From: Candidatus Desulfofervidus auxilii
GTDB lineage: Bacteria; Desulfobacterota; Desulfofervidia; Desulfofervidales; Desulfofervidaceae
Assembly: GCA_030262725.1 (NCBI GenBank)
Contig: JAJSZS010000009.1
Coordinates: 1 to 64,000 of the forward strand
Direction: 5' to 3'
Length of the DNA stretch: 64,000 bases
The translations under genes were made by a program, and so were the position numbers. This document shows positions 55,722 through 64,000 of this stretch, piece after piece. Under the pieces are notes generated by a model. It had not been told where the DNA came from. It did no database searches and was given only the letters and a program-made list of their open reading frames with translations. Every line of letters starts with the position of its first letter. Position 1 is the stretch's first letter.

Positions 55722-56270
55722 ATGCTTGAGATAAGAGTTCATGGAAGAGGAGGGCAAGGTGCGGTAACTTGCACAGAATTAATAGCTAAAGCAGCTATTG
55801 CTGAAGGTAAATATGCACAAGCATTTCCCAGTTTTGGGCCAGAAAGGAGAGGGGCACCAGTAATGGCCTTTATACGAGTTTCTGATGTGCCAATCCGAGT
55901 AAGACAGCGAATATACAAACCAGATGTAATAGTTGTACTTGATGATTCTCTATTAGGATTGCCTGGAGTGATAGATGGTTTAAAAGAAAATGGAGTTATT
56001 GTTGTTAATTCTCCTAAATCTCCTGAAGAATTAAAAAAAGAATATAAATTTAAACAAAAGGTGGCTACAGTAGATGCTACTAAAATTGCTTTAGATACTT
56101 TGCGTGTTCCTATTACTAATACAACTATGCTTGGTGCTTTAGTAAAAGCAACAGATGTAGTAAGTATAGAAGCATTAGCTGAGACACTAAAAGAAAGATT
56201 TGGTCGTTTAGCTCAAAGAAATCAAGAAGCTATGGAAAGAGCATTTAATGAAACAAAAATAATGGAGTAG
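55722..56270 (+). CDS. porC: 2-oxoacid:ferredoxin oxidoreductase gamma subunit (PorC-like)
   Basis: 182 residues. EIRVHGRGGQGAVTCTELIAKAA is the gamma-domain signature, followed by GKYAQAFPSFGPERRGAPVMAF and the C-terminal NTTMLGALVKAT. The domain contacts the CoA-binding side of the oxidoreductase. It is the first of the grouped por genes (C, D, B). Confidence 0.92.
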   Translation: MLEIRVHGRGGQGAVTCTELIAKAAIAEGKYAQAFPSFGPERRGAPVMAFIRVSDVPIRVRQRIYKPDVIVVLDDSLLGLPGVIDGLKENGVIVVNSPKSPEELKKEYKFKQKVATVDATKIALDTLRVPITNTTMLGALVKATDVVSIEALAETLKERFGRLAQRNQEAMERAFNETKIME

Positions 56271-56274
56271 GCCT

Positions 56275-56547
56275 ATGATAAGTTGGCAGAAATTAAATTT
56301 AGGGGCAGCTATTACTGAACCAGGAAGTGCTCGCCAATTCCTTACAGGAGACTGGCGTACACAGCGACCTATTCTTGATAAAGATGCTTGTATTAAATGT
56401 GGTAGATGCTGGGTTTATTGTCCTGAAGCTGCTTATGAAACAGATGAAGAAGGCTATTTTAAGTGCAATCTTGATTATTGTAAAGGTTGTGGTATCTGTG
56501 CACAAGAATGTCCAGTAGGAGCTATTACTATGGTTTTAGAAGAATAA
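56275..56547 (+). CDS. porD: 2-oxoacid:ferredoxin oxidoreductase delta subunit (PorD-like)
   Basis: 90 residues. An N-terminal extension typical of PorD ([26 protein letters not shown] with the GDW segment) precedes a two-cluster ferredoxin: [16 protein letters not shown] and [16 protein letters not shown]. It passes electrons from the TPP site outward. Confidence 0.92.
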   Translation: MISWQKLNLGAAITEPGSARQFLTGDWRTQRPILDKDACIKCGRCWVYCPEAAYETDEEGYFKCNLDYCKGCGICAQECPVGAITMVLEE

Positions 56548-56563
56548 TTTTAAGGAGATAGAT

Positions 56564-57529
56564 ATGGCAGTAGCAAAGGATTTTACAGGTTTTAAGGCTA
56601 GAGAATTGCCTAAAGAAGAATATTTTAGTCCTGGACATAGAGCTTGTCAGGGATGTGCAGGTGCACTAGCTGTAAGATTGATTCTAAAAGCAGTAGGTAA
56701 TAGAGTTATTGTAACTAGTGCTACAGGATGTATGGAGATTATCTCTTCACCTTTTCCACAAACAGCTTGGGAAGTACCTTGGATACATGTAGCTTTTGAA
56801 AATGCTGCAGCTGTTGCTTCTGGCATAGAAGCTGGGCTTAAAGTGCTCATGCGTAAAGGTAGATTGAAAGAGGAAAAAATATTTGTATTAGCGATTGCAG
56901 GTGATGGTGGAACAGCAGATATTGGTTTACAGGCACTTTCAGGTGCTTTAGAAAGAGGGCATGATTTTGTCTATATCTGTATTGATAATGAAGCCTATAT
57001 GAATACTGGTATTCAAAGGTCTTCTTCTACTCCTTATGGTGCACGTACAACCACATCTCCGGCTGGCAGAAAAAGCATTGGCCAGATGACTTGGAAAAAG
57101 AATGTAGCTGAAATTGCAGTTGCACATCATATTCCCTATGTTGCTACAGTATGTCCTAGTTATTATCTTGACTTGATGAATAAGGTAAAAAAAGCTGCTC
57201 TTACACCAGGCCCAGCTTATATACATTGCTTAGCTCCTTGTCCTACTGGTTGGCGTTGTGCTCCTAATTTAGCTATTGAAATTGGTCGTTTGGCAGTAGA
57301 AACAGGGGTTTTCCCTCTTTATGAAGTAATAAATGGAGAGTATAAAATTCAGTATCCTCATCGTCGGTTAAAACCTGTGCGTGAATATCTTCAATTGCAA
57401 GGGCGCTTTCGCCATTTAACAGATGAATACATTGAAATAATACAAAAAAGAGTTACAGAAGATATGGCTAAACTTAGAGCATTGGAAAAATTTGGTAGTT
57501 TTTATAAAAATGTGATAGCCAATCTGTAG
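56564..57529 (+). CDS. porB: 2-oxoacid:ferredoxin oxidoreductase beta subunit (PorB-like)
   Basis: 321 residues. TPP-binding domain: [84 protein letters not shown] and [19 protein letters not shown], as in PorB of pyruvate:ferredoxin oxidoreductases. Cys pairs near the start and end help bind a 4Fe-4S cluster. RBS TAAGGAG. It makes acetyl-CoA (or another acyl-CoA), CO2 and reduced ferredoxin. Confidence 0.92.
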   Translation: MAVAKDFTGFKARELPKEEYFSPGHRACQGCAGALAVRLILKAVGNRVIVTSATGCMEIISSPFPQTAWEVPWIHVAFENAAAVASGIEAGLKVLMRKGRLKEEKIFVLAIAGDGGTADIGLQALSGALERGHDFVYICIDNEAYMNTGIQRSSSTPYGARTTTSPAGRKSIGQMTWKKNVAEIAVAHHIPYVATVCPSYYLDLMNKVKKAALTPGPAYIHCLAPCPTGWRCAPNLAIEIGRLAVETGVFPLYEVINGEYKIQYPHRRLKPVREYLQLQGRFRHLTDEYIEIIQKRVTEDMAKLRALEKFGSFYKNVIANL

Positions 57530-57530
57530 T

Positions 57531-58487
57531 ATGCCTTTTTCTAATCTTAATTCTATTTTATCTGCTATTGAAAAAGAAATAGATATTCATCTCCATGCTC
57601 AAACTCCACTTGCAAAAAAAATAAGTGAATATGTTTTAAAAAGTGGAGGTAAAAGACTTAGACCTTTATTGTTTGTAATTTCTGCCAGATTGTGTGGTTA
57701 TGAAACTGGTTTTGAAATAAAACTTTCACCTATCTTTGAATACTTACATGTAGCTACTTTAGTACATGATGATGTAATTGATAATGCTCATTTACGTCGA
57801 GGAAAACCAGCAGCCAATGTGATTTGGGGAAATACAATTGCTATTTTAACAGGAGATTTTTTACTAGCTAGTGCTTTAGAACTAGCAGCTTCTTCAGGCA
57901 ACTTAAAGATAGTTAAAATACTTTCACAAACAACAAGCCTTCTTGCTCAAGGAGAAATTTTAGAGATTGTAAAAAGTAATTCTTTAGATTTAACAGAAGA
58001 AGAATATTTAGAAATTATTACAGGAAAAACTGCTGTACTTATAGCTGCTGCTTGTCGTTTAGGGGCAGTTTTGGCTGGAGCAGATAAAGAGAAAGAAAAA
58101 GCACTTGAAACTTATGGTCACAATTTAGGGTTGGCATTTCAAATTATTGATGATGTTTTAGATTATATAGGAAGTGAAAAGGAGTTTGGTAAACCAGTAG
58201 GTCATGATTTAAAAGAAGGAAAAGTAACTTTACCTTTGATTTATGCCCTAAATCAAGCAAGCTTTCAAGAAAAACAAAAGATAAAAGAACTTTTTGATCG
58301 GCGAAAAGAAGATGATATTGCTGCTTTAATAGCATTTGTGAAAGAAAAACAAGGAGATGATTTGGCTGTTAAAAAAGCGCATAGTTTTATTGAAAAGGCT
58401 AAATGTGCCCTTGAAGTATTTCCTGATGAGTCTCAAAAGCAAATTTTGATGGAAATCGCCGATTTTGTTATTAAACGGCGGTTTTGA
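57531..58487 (+). CDS. ispB: Polyprenyl diphosphate synthase (octaprenyl type)
   Basis: 318 residues. First aspartate-rich motif LVHDDVIDNAHLRRGKP and second QIIDDVLDYIGSEKEFGKP; SGGKRLRPLLF at the start. The family makes all-trans C35-C50 chains for respiratory quinones such as menaquinone. The ATG follows the porB stop by one base, so it is likely co-transcribed with the redox cluster. Chain length cannot be told reliably from the sequence. Confidence 0.88.
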   Translation: MPFSNLNSILSAIEKEIDIHLHAQTPLAKKISEYVLKSGGKRLRPLLFVISARLCGYETGFEIKLSPIFEYLHVATLVHDDVIDNAHLRRGKPAANVIWGNTIAILTGDFLLASALELAASSGNLKIVKILSQTTSLLAQGEILEIVKSNSLDLTEEEYLEIITGKTAVLIAAACRLGAVLAGADKEKEKALETYGHNLGLAFQIIDDVLDYIGSEKEFGKPVGHDLKEGKVTLPLIYALNQASFQEKQKIKELFDRRKEDDIAALIAFVKEKQGDDLAVKKAHSFIEKAKCALEVFPDESQKQILMEIADFVIKRRF

Positions 58488-59470
58488 TGGATTCTTTATC
58501 TTTTCTTTGGTTTCAATTTTTTTTATGCAGTATTTTAATTCTTTTAGCTGGCACAAAACTTTCATATAATGCAGATATCATTGCTGAAAAAACAGGATTA
58601 GGGAAAAACTGGATTGGTATATTATTACTTGCTCCTGTTACCTCTTTACCTGAGCTTTTTAATGGTTTAAGTGCTGTTTTATTTGTTAAATCGCCAGACA
58701 TTGCAGTAGGAGGAATTTTAGGAAGCTGTGTCTTTAATCTCTTTATCTTAGGCTTATTAGATATTTCATGTGGAAGATCCTCTTTAATCAGTGGAATAAA
58801 ATCAAATCATTTTATCTCTGCTCAATTTGGCATACTTATGCTTATAATTGTAACTATTGATAAAGCTTTTTCTAAACATTTTATTTTAGGTTGGATAAGT
58901 GGATTAAATTTAATTTTAATATGCATTTATCTTTTATCTATATATTTAATTTATGGAACAGAATCTAAAAAAGAAATAAGGCAAAAATATAAAGAAATTT
59001 CTTTAAATAAAGCTCTCTATAGTTTTTTATTTAATAGCTTAATTATTTTTATAGCTGCTAGTTGGCTACCAAAAGTAGGTGAAAGATTAGCAACAATTAC
59101 AGGGTTAGGTCAAACATTTATGGGTAGTTTTTTCATTGCCTTTTCTACTTCTTTACCAGAAGTGGTAGTCTCCTTTTCTGCTTTAAAGATTGATAGTGCG
59201 GATATGGCTATAGGGAATTTGTTAGGTAGCAATCTTATAAATCTCTGCTTTTTGCCTATTTATGATATATTTTTTTTAAAAGGGCCACTGCTTATGTTTG
59301 TAACAAATCTGCAATTATTAAATATTTTTTCATCTATTATTATGACAATTATCTTTATTTTTGAATTAAAATTTAAATCAAAAAAAAGATTATGTTTTGG
59401 ACGATTAAATCTTGGTTTGATTTTTATATATTTTTTAAATTTTATAATCATGTTTTATTTACGGAAATAA
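58487..59470 (+). CDS. Sodium/calcium exchanger family membrane protein
   Basis: 327 residues with about ten membrane helices and two inverted repeats: WIGILLLAPVTSLPELFNGLSAV and MGSFFIAFSTSLPEVVVSFSAL, both with the alpha-repeat S-L-P-E-(L/V). It likely exchanges Ca or another cation for Na or H. TTGATG junction: ATG 58487 overlaps the ispB stop; TTG 58484 is a possible start one codon before. Its end overlaps radA by 12 bp. Confidence 0.85.
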   Translation: MDSLSFLWFQFFLCSILILLAGTKLSYNADIIAEKTGLGKNWIGILLLAPVTSLPELFNGLSAVLFVKSPDIAVGGILGSCVFNLFILGLLDISCGRSSLISGIKSNHFISAQFGILMLIIVTIDKAFSKHFILGWISGLNLILICIYLLSIYLIYGTESKKEIRQKYKEISLNKALYSFLFNSLIIFIAASWLPKVGERLATITGLGQTFMGSFFIAFSTSLPEVVVSFSALKIDSADMAIGNLLGSNLINLCFLPIYDIFFLKGPLLMFVTNLQLLNIFSSIIMTIIFIFELKFKSKKRLCFGRLNLGLIFIYFLNFIIMFYLRK

Positions 59471-60805
59471 AATATTAAAGGCTTCTTCTAATTGACTAAT
59501 ACCAATAATTTCAATTGGTAAATTTTTTAAATGTTTTAGATTTGTTTTTGGTAAAAAACATTTTTTAAATCCTAATTTTTTTGCTTCAATAAGTCTTATT
59601 TCTGGTTGTGTAATAGCCCTTACTTCACCTGTAAGCCCCACTTCTCCTAAAAAAACCAATTCTGGAGTAATAACTTTATTTAAAAAACTAGAAGCTATTG
59701 CGGTAAGTATGCCCAAATCTGCTGCCGGCTCATCTACTTTTATACCACCTACTACATTAAAAAAAATATCTTGTTGACTTAAATTTAAACCTAATTTTTT
59801 TTCTAAAATTGCCACTAAAAGACTAAGCCGATATGGATCAATACCAAGACAGGTGCGTCTAGGCATAGCTAAAAAACTTGGTGTAACCAAAGCTTGGAAT
59901 TCTACTAAAATAGGTCTTGTACCTTCCAATATAGGTACTACTACAGAACCAGGTGTATTAAATGACCTTTCAGCCAAAAATAATTCTGATGGATTTTTTA
60001 CCTCTTCAAGACCTTTTTCCCTCATTTCAAATACACCAATCTCATTTGTAGAACCAAAACGATTTTTTACTGCTCGCAACATTCGATAAGGATGTCCCTT
60101 TTCACCCTCAAAATATAAAACAGTGTCTACCATATGTTCTAAAAGCCGTGGACCTGCAATAGCCCCTTCCTTTGTAACATGACCAATGATAATAATTGTT
60201 ATTTCATCACTTTTTGCTAAACGTACTAAGTGTCCAGTAACTTCTCTGATTTGAGAAACACTTCCAGGGGCTGAAGTAAGGTTGTGTGAAAACATAGTTT
60301 GAATAGAATCAATTACCAAAATTTTTGCTTCAATTTTTTTTATAGCCTTTAAAATATGCTCTAAACTGTTTTCAGTTAGCAGATAAAGACAAGAATAATT
60401 AATATTTAGTCTTTCTGCGCGTAATTTAATTTGACTAGCTGATTCTTCTCCTGATACATAAAGAGTAATAAGACCTTCCTTTGCCAAATTTGCTAGGATT
60501 TGGAGAGCAAGAGTGGATTTTCCAATGCCTGGTGCTCCACCAATCAATATAACTGCTCCTGGAACTAATCCACCTCCTAATACTCGATCAAATTCAGAAA
60601 GACCAGTTTTTAGCCGGAATAATTTAACTGTATTTACTTCTGTAATAGATATAGGTTCTACTGATGTTTGAGGGACAGAAAATTCTTTTTCAGAAATGCT
60701 TTCTTCTACAAATGTATTCCAACCACCACAATCTGGACATTTTCCTAACCATTTAGGAGAACAATAACCACATTTTTGACAAATAAATTGTGTCTGCTTT
60801 TTCAT
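59459..60805 (-). CDS. radA: DNA repair protein RadA
   Basis: 448 residues. N-terminal zinc ribbon FICQKCGYCSPKWLGKCPDCGGW, Walker A GGAPGIGKSTLALQ, RadA-specific KNRFGSTNEIGVFEM and a C-terminal Lon-protease-like domain (FFNVVGGIKVDEPAADLGIL, VFLGEVGLTGEVRAI). It aids branch migration in recombination. The ATG at 60805 fits AGG about 8 bases upstream and the usual family start better than the ATG two codons before (60811). Confidence 0.94.
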   Translation of the reverse strand: MKKQTQFICQKCGYCSPKWLGKCPDCGGWNTFVEESISEKEFSVPQTSVEPISITEVNTVKLFRLKTGLSEFDRVLGGGLVPGAVILIGGAPGIGKSTLALQILANLAKEGLITLYVSGEESASQIKLRAERLNINYSCLYLLTENSLEHILKAIKKIEAKILVIDSIQTMFSHNLTSAPGSVSQIREVTGHLVRLAKSDEITIIIIGHVTKEGAIAGPRLLEHMVDTVLYFEGEKGHPYRMLRAVKNRFGSTNEIGVFEMREKGLEEVKNPSELFLAERSFNTPGSVVVPILEGTRPILVEFQALVTPSFLAMPRRTCLGIDPYRLSLLVAILEKKLGLNLSQQDIFFNVVGGIKVDEPAADLGILTAIASSFLNKVITPELVFLGEVGLTGEVRAITQPEIRLIEAKKLGFKKCFLPKTNLKHLKNLPIEIIGISQLEEAFNILFP

Positions 60806-60950
60806 ACTCATAACCTAACATATCTTTATCATAAAAAAAAGTTTTAACATAATATGCCTTAAATTTAAGTTTTTTTAAAAGAAAGGTTGCATTTTTTAAA
60901 AAATTTGTTAAAGTAAAAAAAATGTCAATTTTAAAATTTTAAAAGATAAG

Positions 60951-62045
60951 ATGAAAATTAAATTTATAACTAAACTTGATGAAATAAAAGAATTAACTGA
61001 ACAAGAGCGTTTTAAACTAAAAGAAGTAGTAAAAACATTTCTTTTTTATACTAATGAATATTATTTATCTCTTATTGACTGGAATAATCCTGCTGATCCT
61101 ATTAAGCAAGTAATTATTCCACATCCTGGAGAATTGGAAGAACATGGTTCTTTAGACCCTTCTAATGAAAAGGATTATACGATTTTTCCAGGTTTACAAC
61201 ATAAGTACCGAACTACTGCTGTTTTTTTAATAAGTAATAACTGCTTTGGCTTTTGCCGTTATTGTTTTCGTAAACGTATTTTTAAAAAAGAACATATAGA
61301 AATCCTTCAAGACTTATCTGAGGCATTAAATTATGTTAAAAATCATAAAGAAATAACTAATATACTTCTTACTGGAGGTGATGCTTTAGCCCTTTCAACA
61401 TCAAAGCTTGAAAATATTATTAAACAGCTCCGTAAAATTGAGCATATTCAAATTATTCGTCTTGGTACAAGGGCTTTAAGTTATTATCCACACCGTGTAA
61501 TTAATGACCCTTCTTTATTAGAGATATTAAAAAAATATAGTACTGATGGAAAAAAAATTTATGTAATGACTCATTTTGTTCACCCTAGAGAAATTACTCC
61601 TCTTGCTATTGAAGCGATAAATCAATTGCTTAAAGCAGGGGTAATATTAACAAATCAAGCACCTTTACTCAATGGTATAAATGATGATCCTGAAATTTTA
61701 GCTGAGCTTTTTAGAAAACTTTCTTTTATTGGTGTTCCTCCTTATTATATCTTTCAATGTCGTCCAGCAGTGGGCAATAAACCATACACTGTTCCATTAG
61801 AAAAAGGTTATGAAATATTTGAGCAGGCAAAAGCAAAGGTTTCAGGGCTTGCCAAACGCGCTCGTTTTGTTATGTCTCATGCTAGTGGAAAAATAGAAAT
61901 TGTTGGTAAAACAAAAGAACATGTTTATTTTAAATACTTACAAGCAGCCAATGATGCAGATTATGGTCGTTTTTTGGTCTTTAAAAGAAATCCAAATGCC
62001 TATTGGTTTGACCATTATAATGAAATGGTAGCAGCACACCCCTAA
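60951..62045 (+). CDS. KamA family radical SAM protein (lysine 2,3-aminomutase-like)
   Basis: 364 residues. Radical SAM motif CFGFCRYCFRKRIF, GGDALALSTSKLENIIKQL, RLGTRALSYYPHRV, and MTHFVHPREITPLA, with FQCRPAVGNK. These occur in KamA and EF-P beta-lysylation enzymes (EpmB), but the protein is shorter than canonical KamA (about 416), and no EF-P, GenX or kam genes are adjacent. Substrate therefore undecided. No strong Shine-Dalgarno. Confidence 0.85.
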   Translation: MKIKFITKLDEIKELTEQERFKLKEVVKTFLFYTNEYYLSLIDWNNPADPIKQVIIPHPGELEEHGSLDPSNEKDYTIFPGLQHKYRTTAVFLISNNCFGFCRYCFRKRIFKKEHIEILQDLSEALNYVKNHKEITNILLTGGDALALSTSKLENIIKQLRKIEHIQIIRLGTRALSYYPHRVINDPSLLEILKKYSTDGKKIYVMTHFVHPREITPLAIEAINQLLKAGVILTNQAPLLNGINDDPEILAELFRKLSFIGVPPYYIFQCRPAVGNKPYTVPLEKGYEIFEQAKAKVSGLAKRARFVMSHASGKIEIVGKTKEHVYFKYLQAANDADYGRFLVFKRNPNAYWFDHYNEMVAAHP

Positions 62046-62077
62046 ACACTCTTGTCAAATTCTGTTAAATTAATCTT

Positions 62078-64000
62078 GTGGATATAAAAAAGTTACTCAA
62101 AGATAATTTAAATCCTGCACAATATGAGGCAGTTACAACTATTGATGGTCCGATTCTTGTTGTTGCAGGGGCAGGTACAGGGAAAACAAGGGTTATAGAA
62201 TATCGGGTTTTATATCTTGTTTCAAAAGGGATTCCCCCTCAATCAATTCTTTTACTTACTTTTACTCGTCGTGCAGCTAGAGAAATGCTTTCAAGGGCAG
62301 CTAGACATAATAAATTATGTGAATATATTTATGGAGGTACATTTCATTCTTTTGGTTTCTCAATAATAAGTGAATTTGCGACTGCTCTTGGATACAAGAG
62401 ACCTATATCCTTTTTAGATGAAACAGATAGTGAGGAAATAATATATAGATTAGCAATAAAACTTGGTTATACAGAAAAAAAGAAAAGATTTCCAACAAAA
62501 ACAACACTTAAATCTGTTATAAGTGCTTCATTTAATCGTGGAGAATCAATTGAGAATGTTTTGTTAAAAGATTATCCTCATTTTTTACATCTTGCTAAAA
62601 ATATTGAACATTTAAAAGAAGAGTATGTGAAATATAAAATTAATCATAATCTTCTTGATTATGATGATTTGCTCATTTATCTCAGACTTCTCCTTCTCAA
62701 AGAGCCTATTAGAAAGAGACTCTCAGAAAGATTTCGTTATATTATGGTAGATGAATTTCAAGATACAAATAAAATTCAGGCAGAAATAGTTTATCTTTTA
62801 GGCAAAGAACATAAAAATGTAATGGCAGTTGGCGATGATGCTCAAAGTATCTATGGATTTAGAGGAGCCAGATATGAAAATATGTTTGAATTTCTTGATA
62901 TTTTCCCTAAAGCAAAAATTATAAAACTTGAAGAAAATTACCGTAGTACTCAACCAATTCTAAATTTAGCTAATGCAGTAATAGAAAGAGCAAAGAAAAA
63001 ATACACAAAAGTACTTGTAGCAAAAAGAGAAGAGAAAGAAAAACCAAAACTTTTTATCTTTAAAGACCCACAAAGTGAAGCAGAATGGGTAGCTGAAAAG
63101 ATAATTGAATTGAGAAATGAAGGCATACCGCTCCATCATATTGGCGTGCTCTTTAGAAGCCTCTATCTTGGAAGACCACTTGAAATAGCATTATCAAAAA
63201 GACTTATTCCATATAAAGTATATGGTGGTATAAGATTTATTGAAACTGCCCATATAAAAGATTTAATTAGTCATATAAAAATAATTGCCAATCCTTTAGA
63301 TGAACTTGCTTGGCAAAGGGTTTTAATGTTAATTGAGGGTATAGGACCTAAAACTGCTGATAAAATTATAAATGAAATAATAAAAAATGGAAATTTTAAA
63401 GAAGTTTTGTTTTCTTTTAGTAAAAATCCACGTTATGGAATAGGTATAAAAAAATTATTTGAAGCACTTAAAGAAGCCTCTATAGAAAAATTATCAGTTG
63501 CAGAAATAGTTTCAATACTTTCTGATTATTATATGCCTATTCTTGAAAGAAAATATGACGATTATCAAAGGAGGGCATCTGATATAGAATCATTAAAACA
63601 GATTGCTATGGGTTATAAATCTATTGAGACCTTTTTAGTAGAGCTTATAGCCATTGAACCAGCAGAGAAAAGTATTGATGATATAACAACACTTTATGAA
63701 GATGAGCAACCTGTAATACTTTCTACAATCCATTCAGCTAAAGGGCTTGAATGGGATATTGTTTTTATTATTGGACTTGCAGATGGCCATTTCCCTGTTT
63801 CACATAATGTTATGTCTGAGGAAGAGCTTGAAGAGGAAAGAAGACTTTTTTATGTAGCTATTACAAGGGCAAAAACAAAACTTTATTTAAGTGTACCGCA
63901 TCGGGGATATCGGGGTGGTATTACTATATTTAATCGTCTTTGCCGATTTCTTGATGATGGAGAAATACTAAAACTGCTTGATGTTTCAGAAAAAGATTAT
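62078..64000 (+). CDS. UvrD/PcrA-type superfamily 1 DNA helicase (partial at the right edge)
   Basis: 641 codons are visible from GTG 62078 to the window end, with no stop. Motifs in order: Q-motif NPAQYEAV, Walker A AGAGTGKTRV, motif Ia TFTRRAAREML, DEFQDTN (motif II), VGDDAQSIYGFRGA (motif III), EENYRST (motif IV), HSAKGLEWDIVFIIGL (motif V) and VAITRAK (motif VI). The order and spacing indicate a 3'-5' SF1A helicase. The C-terminus lies outside. No Shine-Dalgarno is evident before the GTG. Confidence 0.9.
   Translation, partial: MDIKKLLKDNLNPAQYEAVTTIDGPILVVAGAGTGKTRVIEYRVLYLVSKGIPPQSILLLTFTRRAAREMLSRAARHNKLCEYIYGGTFHSFGFSIISEFATALGYKRPISFLDETDSEEIIYRLAIKLGYTEKKKRFPTKTTLKSVISASFNRGESIENVLLKDYPHFLHLAKNIEHLKEEYVKYKINHNLLDYDDLLIYLRLLLLKEPIRKRLSERFRYIMVDEFQDTNKIQAEIVYLLGKEHKNVMAVGDDAQSIYGFRGARYENMFEFLDIFPKAKIIKLEENYRSTQPILNLANAVIERAKKKYTKVLVAKREEKEKPKLFIFKDPQSEAEWVAEKIIELRNEGIPLHHIGVLFRSLYLGRPLEIALSKRLIPYKVYGGIRFIETAHIKDLISHIKIIANPLDELAWQRVLMLIEGIGPKTADKIINEIIKNGNFKEVLFSFSKNPRYGIGIKKLFEALKEASIEKLSVAEIVSILSDYYMPILERKYDDYQRRASDIESLKQIAMGYKSIETFLVELIAIEPAEKSIDDITTLYEDEQPVILSTIHSAKGLEWDIVFIIGLADGHFPVSHNVMSEEELEEERRLFYVAITRAKTKLYLSVPHRGYRGGITIFNRLCRFLDDGEILKLLDVSEKDY

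Noticed and set aside
48396-57529. Selenocysteine codons in HdrA or other Hdr/POR genes
   Set aside because: All open frames end where the families end, and no in-frame UGA interrupts a conserved motif.

Overview
The window is AT-rich, gene-dense DNA from a Gram-negative bacterium. Lipid A synthesis and export (lpxD, lpxA, lpxI, lpxB, msbA), the LPS outer-membrane protein LptD and an OmpH/Skp chaperone require an outer membrane. Archaeal-type early shikimate enzymes, Hdr/AOR/2-oxoacid:ferredoxin oxidoreductase modules, an NtrY/NtrX-like pair preceded by DUF4390, and LpxI in place of LpxH together suggest an anaerobic member of the Desulfobacterota or a relative, possibly a thermophilic sulfate reducer. 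That placement is inferred from gene content; no rRNA gene is present to confirm it.

Layout. 1-600: type IV pilin (leaving the window on the left, minus strand) with a sigma-54 promoter. 608-16103: one long co-directional run with many 1-20 bp overlaps: skp, lpxD, fabZ, lpxA, lpxI, a Gfo/Idh oxidoreductase, lpxB, msbA, two moeA genes, an M28 peptidase, then (own promoter) ileS, lspA and lgt. lgt carries an in-frame UGA at a conserved Cys position, followed by a bacterial SECIS-like hairpin. 16100-21364: a PP-loop ATPase, tRNA-Lys, tRNA-Glu, DUF4390, ntrY, ntrX. 21356-28280: Mut7-C, two DUF4388 proteins, DUF72, lptD, folC. 28341-33125: tadA, two tRNA-Ser genes, 4.5S SRP RNA, dnaX, ybaB, ligA, close to the Bacillus tadA-scr-dnaX-yaaK order. 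33136-34465: yggS-like gene and a decayed PIN toxin with a surviving partner. 34607-40077: a complete late biotin operon (bioF, bioD, bioA, esterase, bioC, bioB) behind a BirA-like operator. 40063-44173: a minus-strand shikimate operon (ADTH synthase, dehydroquinate synthase II, aroE, aroA). 44206-46241: small zinc ribbon, aldo/keto reductase, ExeA-like ATPase. 46357-57529: an 11-gene redox cluster interleaving two AOR-family proteins, two ferredoxin-like proteins, a double HdrA, HdrC, HdrB and a four-subunit POR. 57531-64000: polyprenyl synthase, Na/Ca exchanger family protein, radA, KamA-like radical SAM protein and a UvrD-type helicase cut by the right edge.

Three things stand out. First, the shikimate operon is preceded by a full ribosome-dependent attenuator: promoter, a 22-codon leader peptide packed with Tyr, Phe and Trp codons, three alternative pairings and a Rho-independent terminator. 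Second, Lgt looks like a selenoprotein. Third, the AOR-Hdr-POR cluster looks like one multi-enzyme electron-transfer complex in which one AOR copy has lost part of its cofactor-binding region.

General habits: all six convergent gene pairs abut or overlap with no terminator hairpin, and several first-in-operon genes have good -35/-10 boxes placed so that transcription would begin at or within a few bases of the start codon (leaderless or nearly so).
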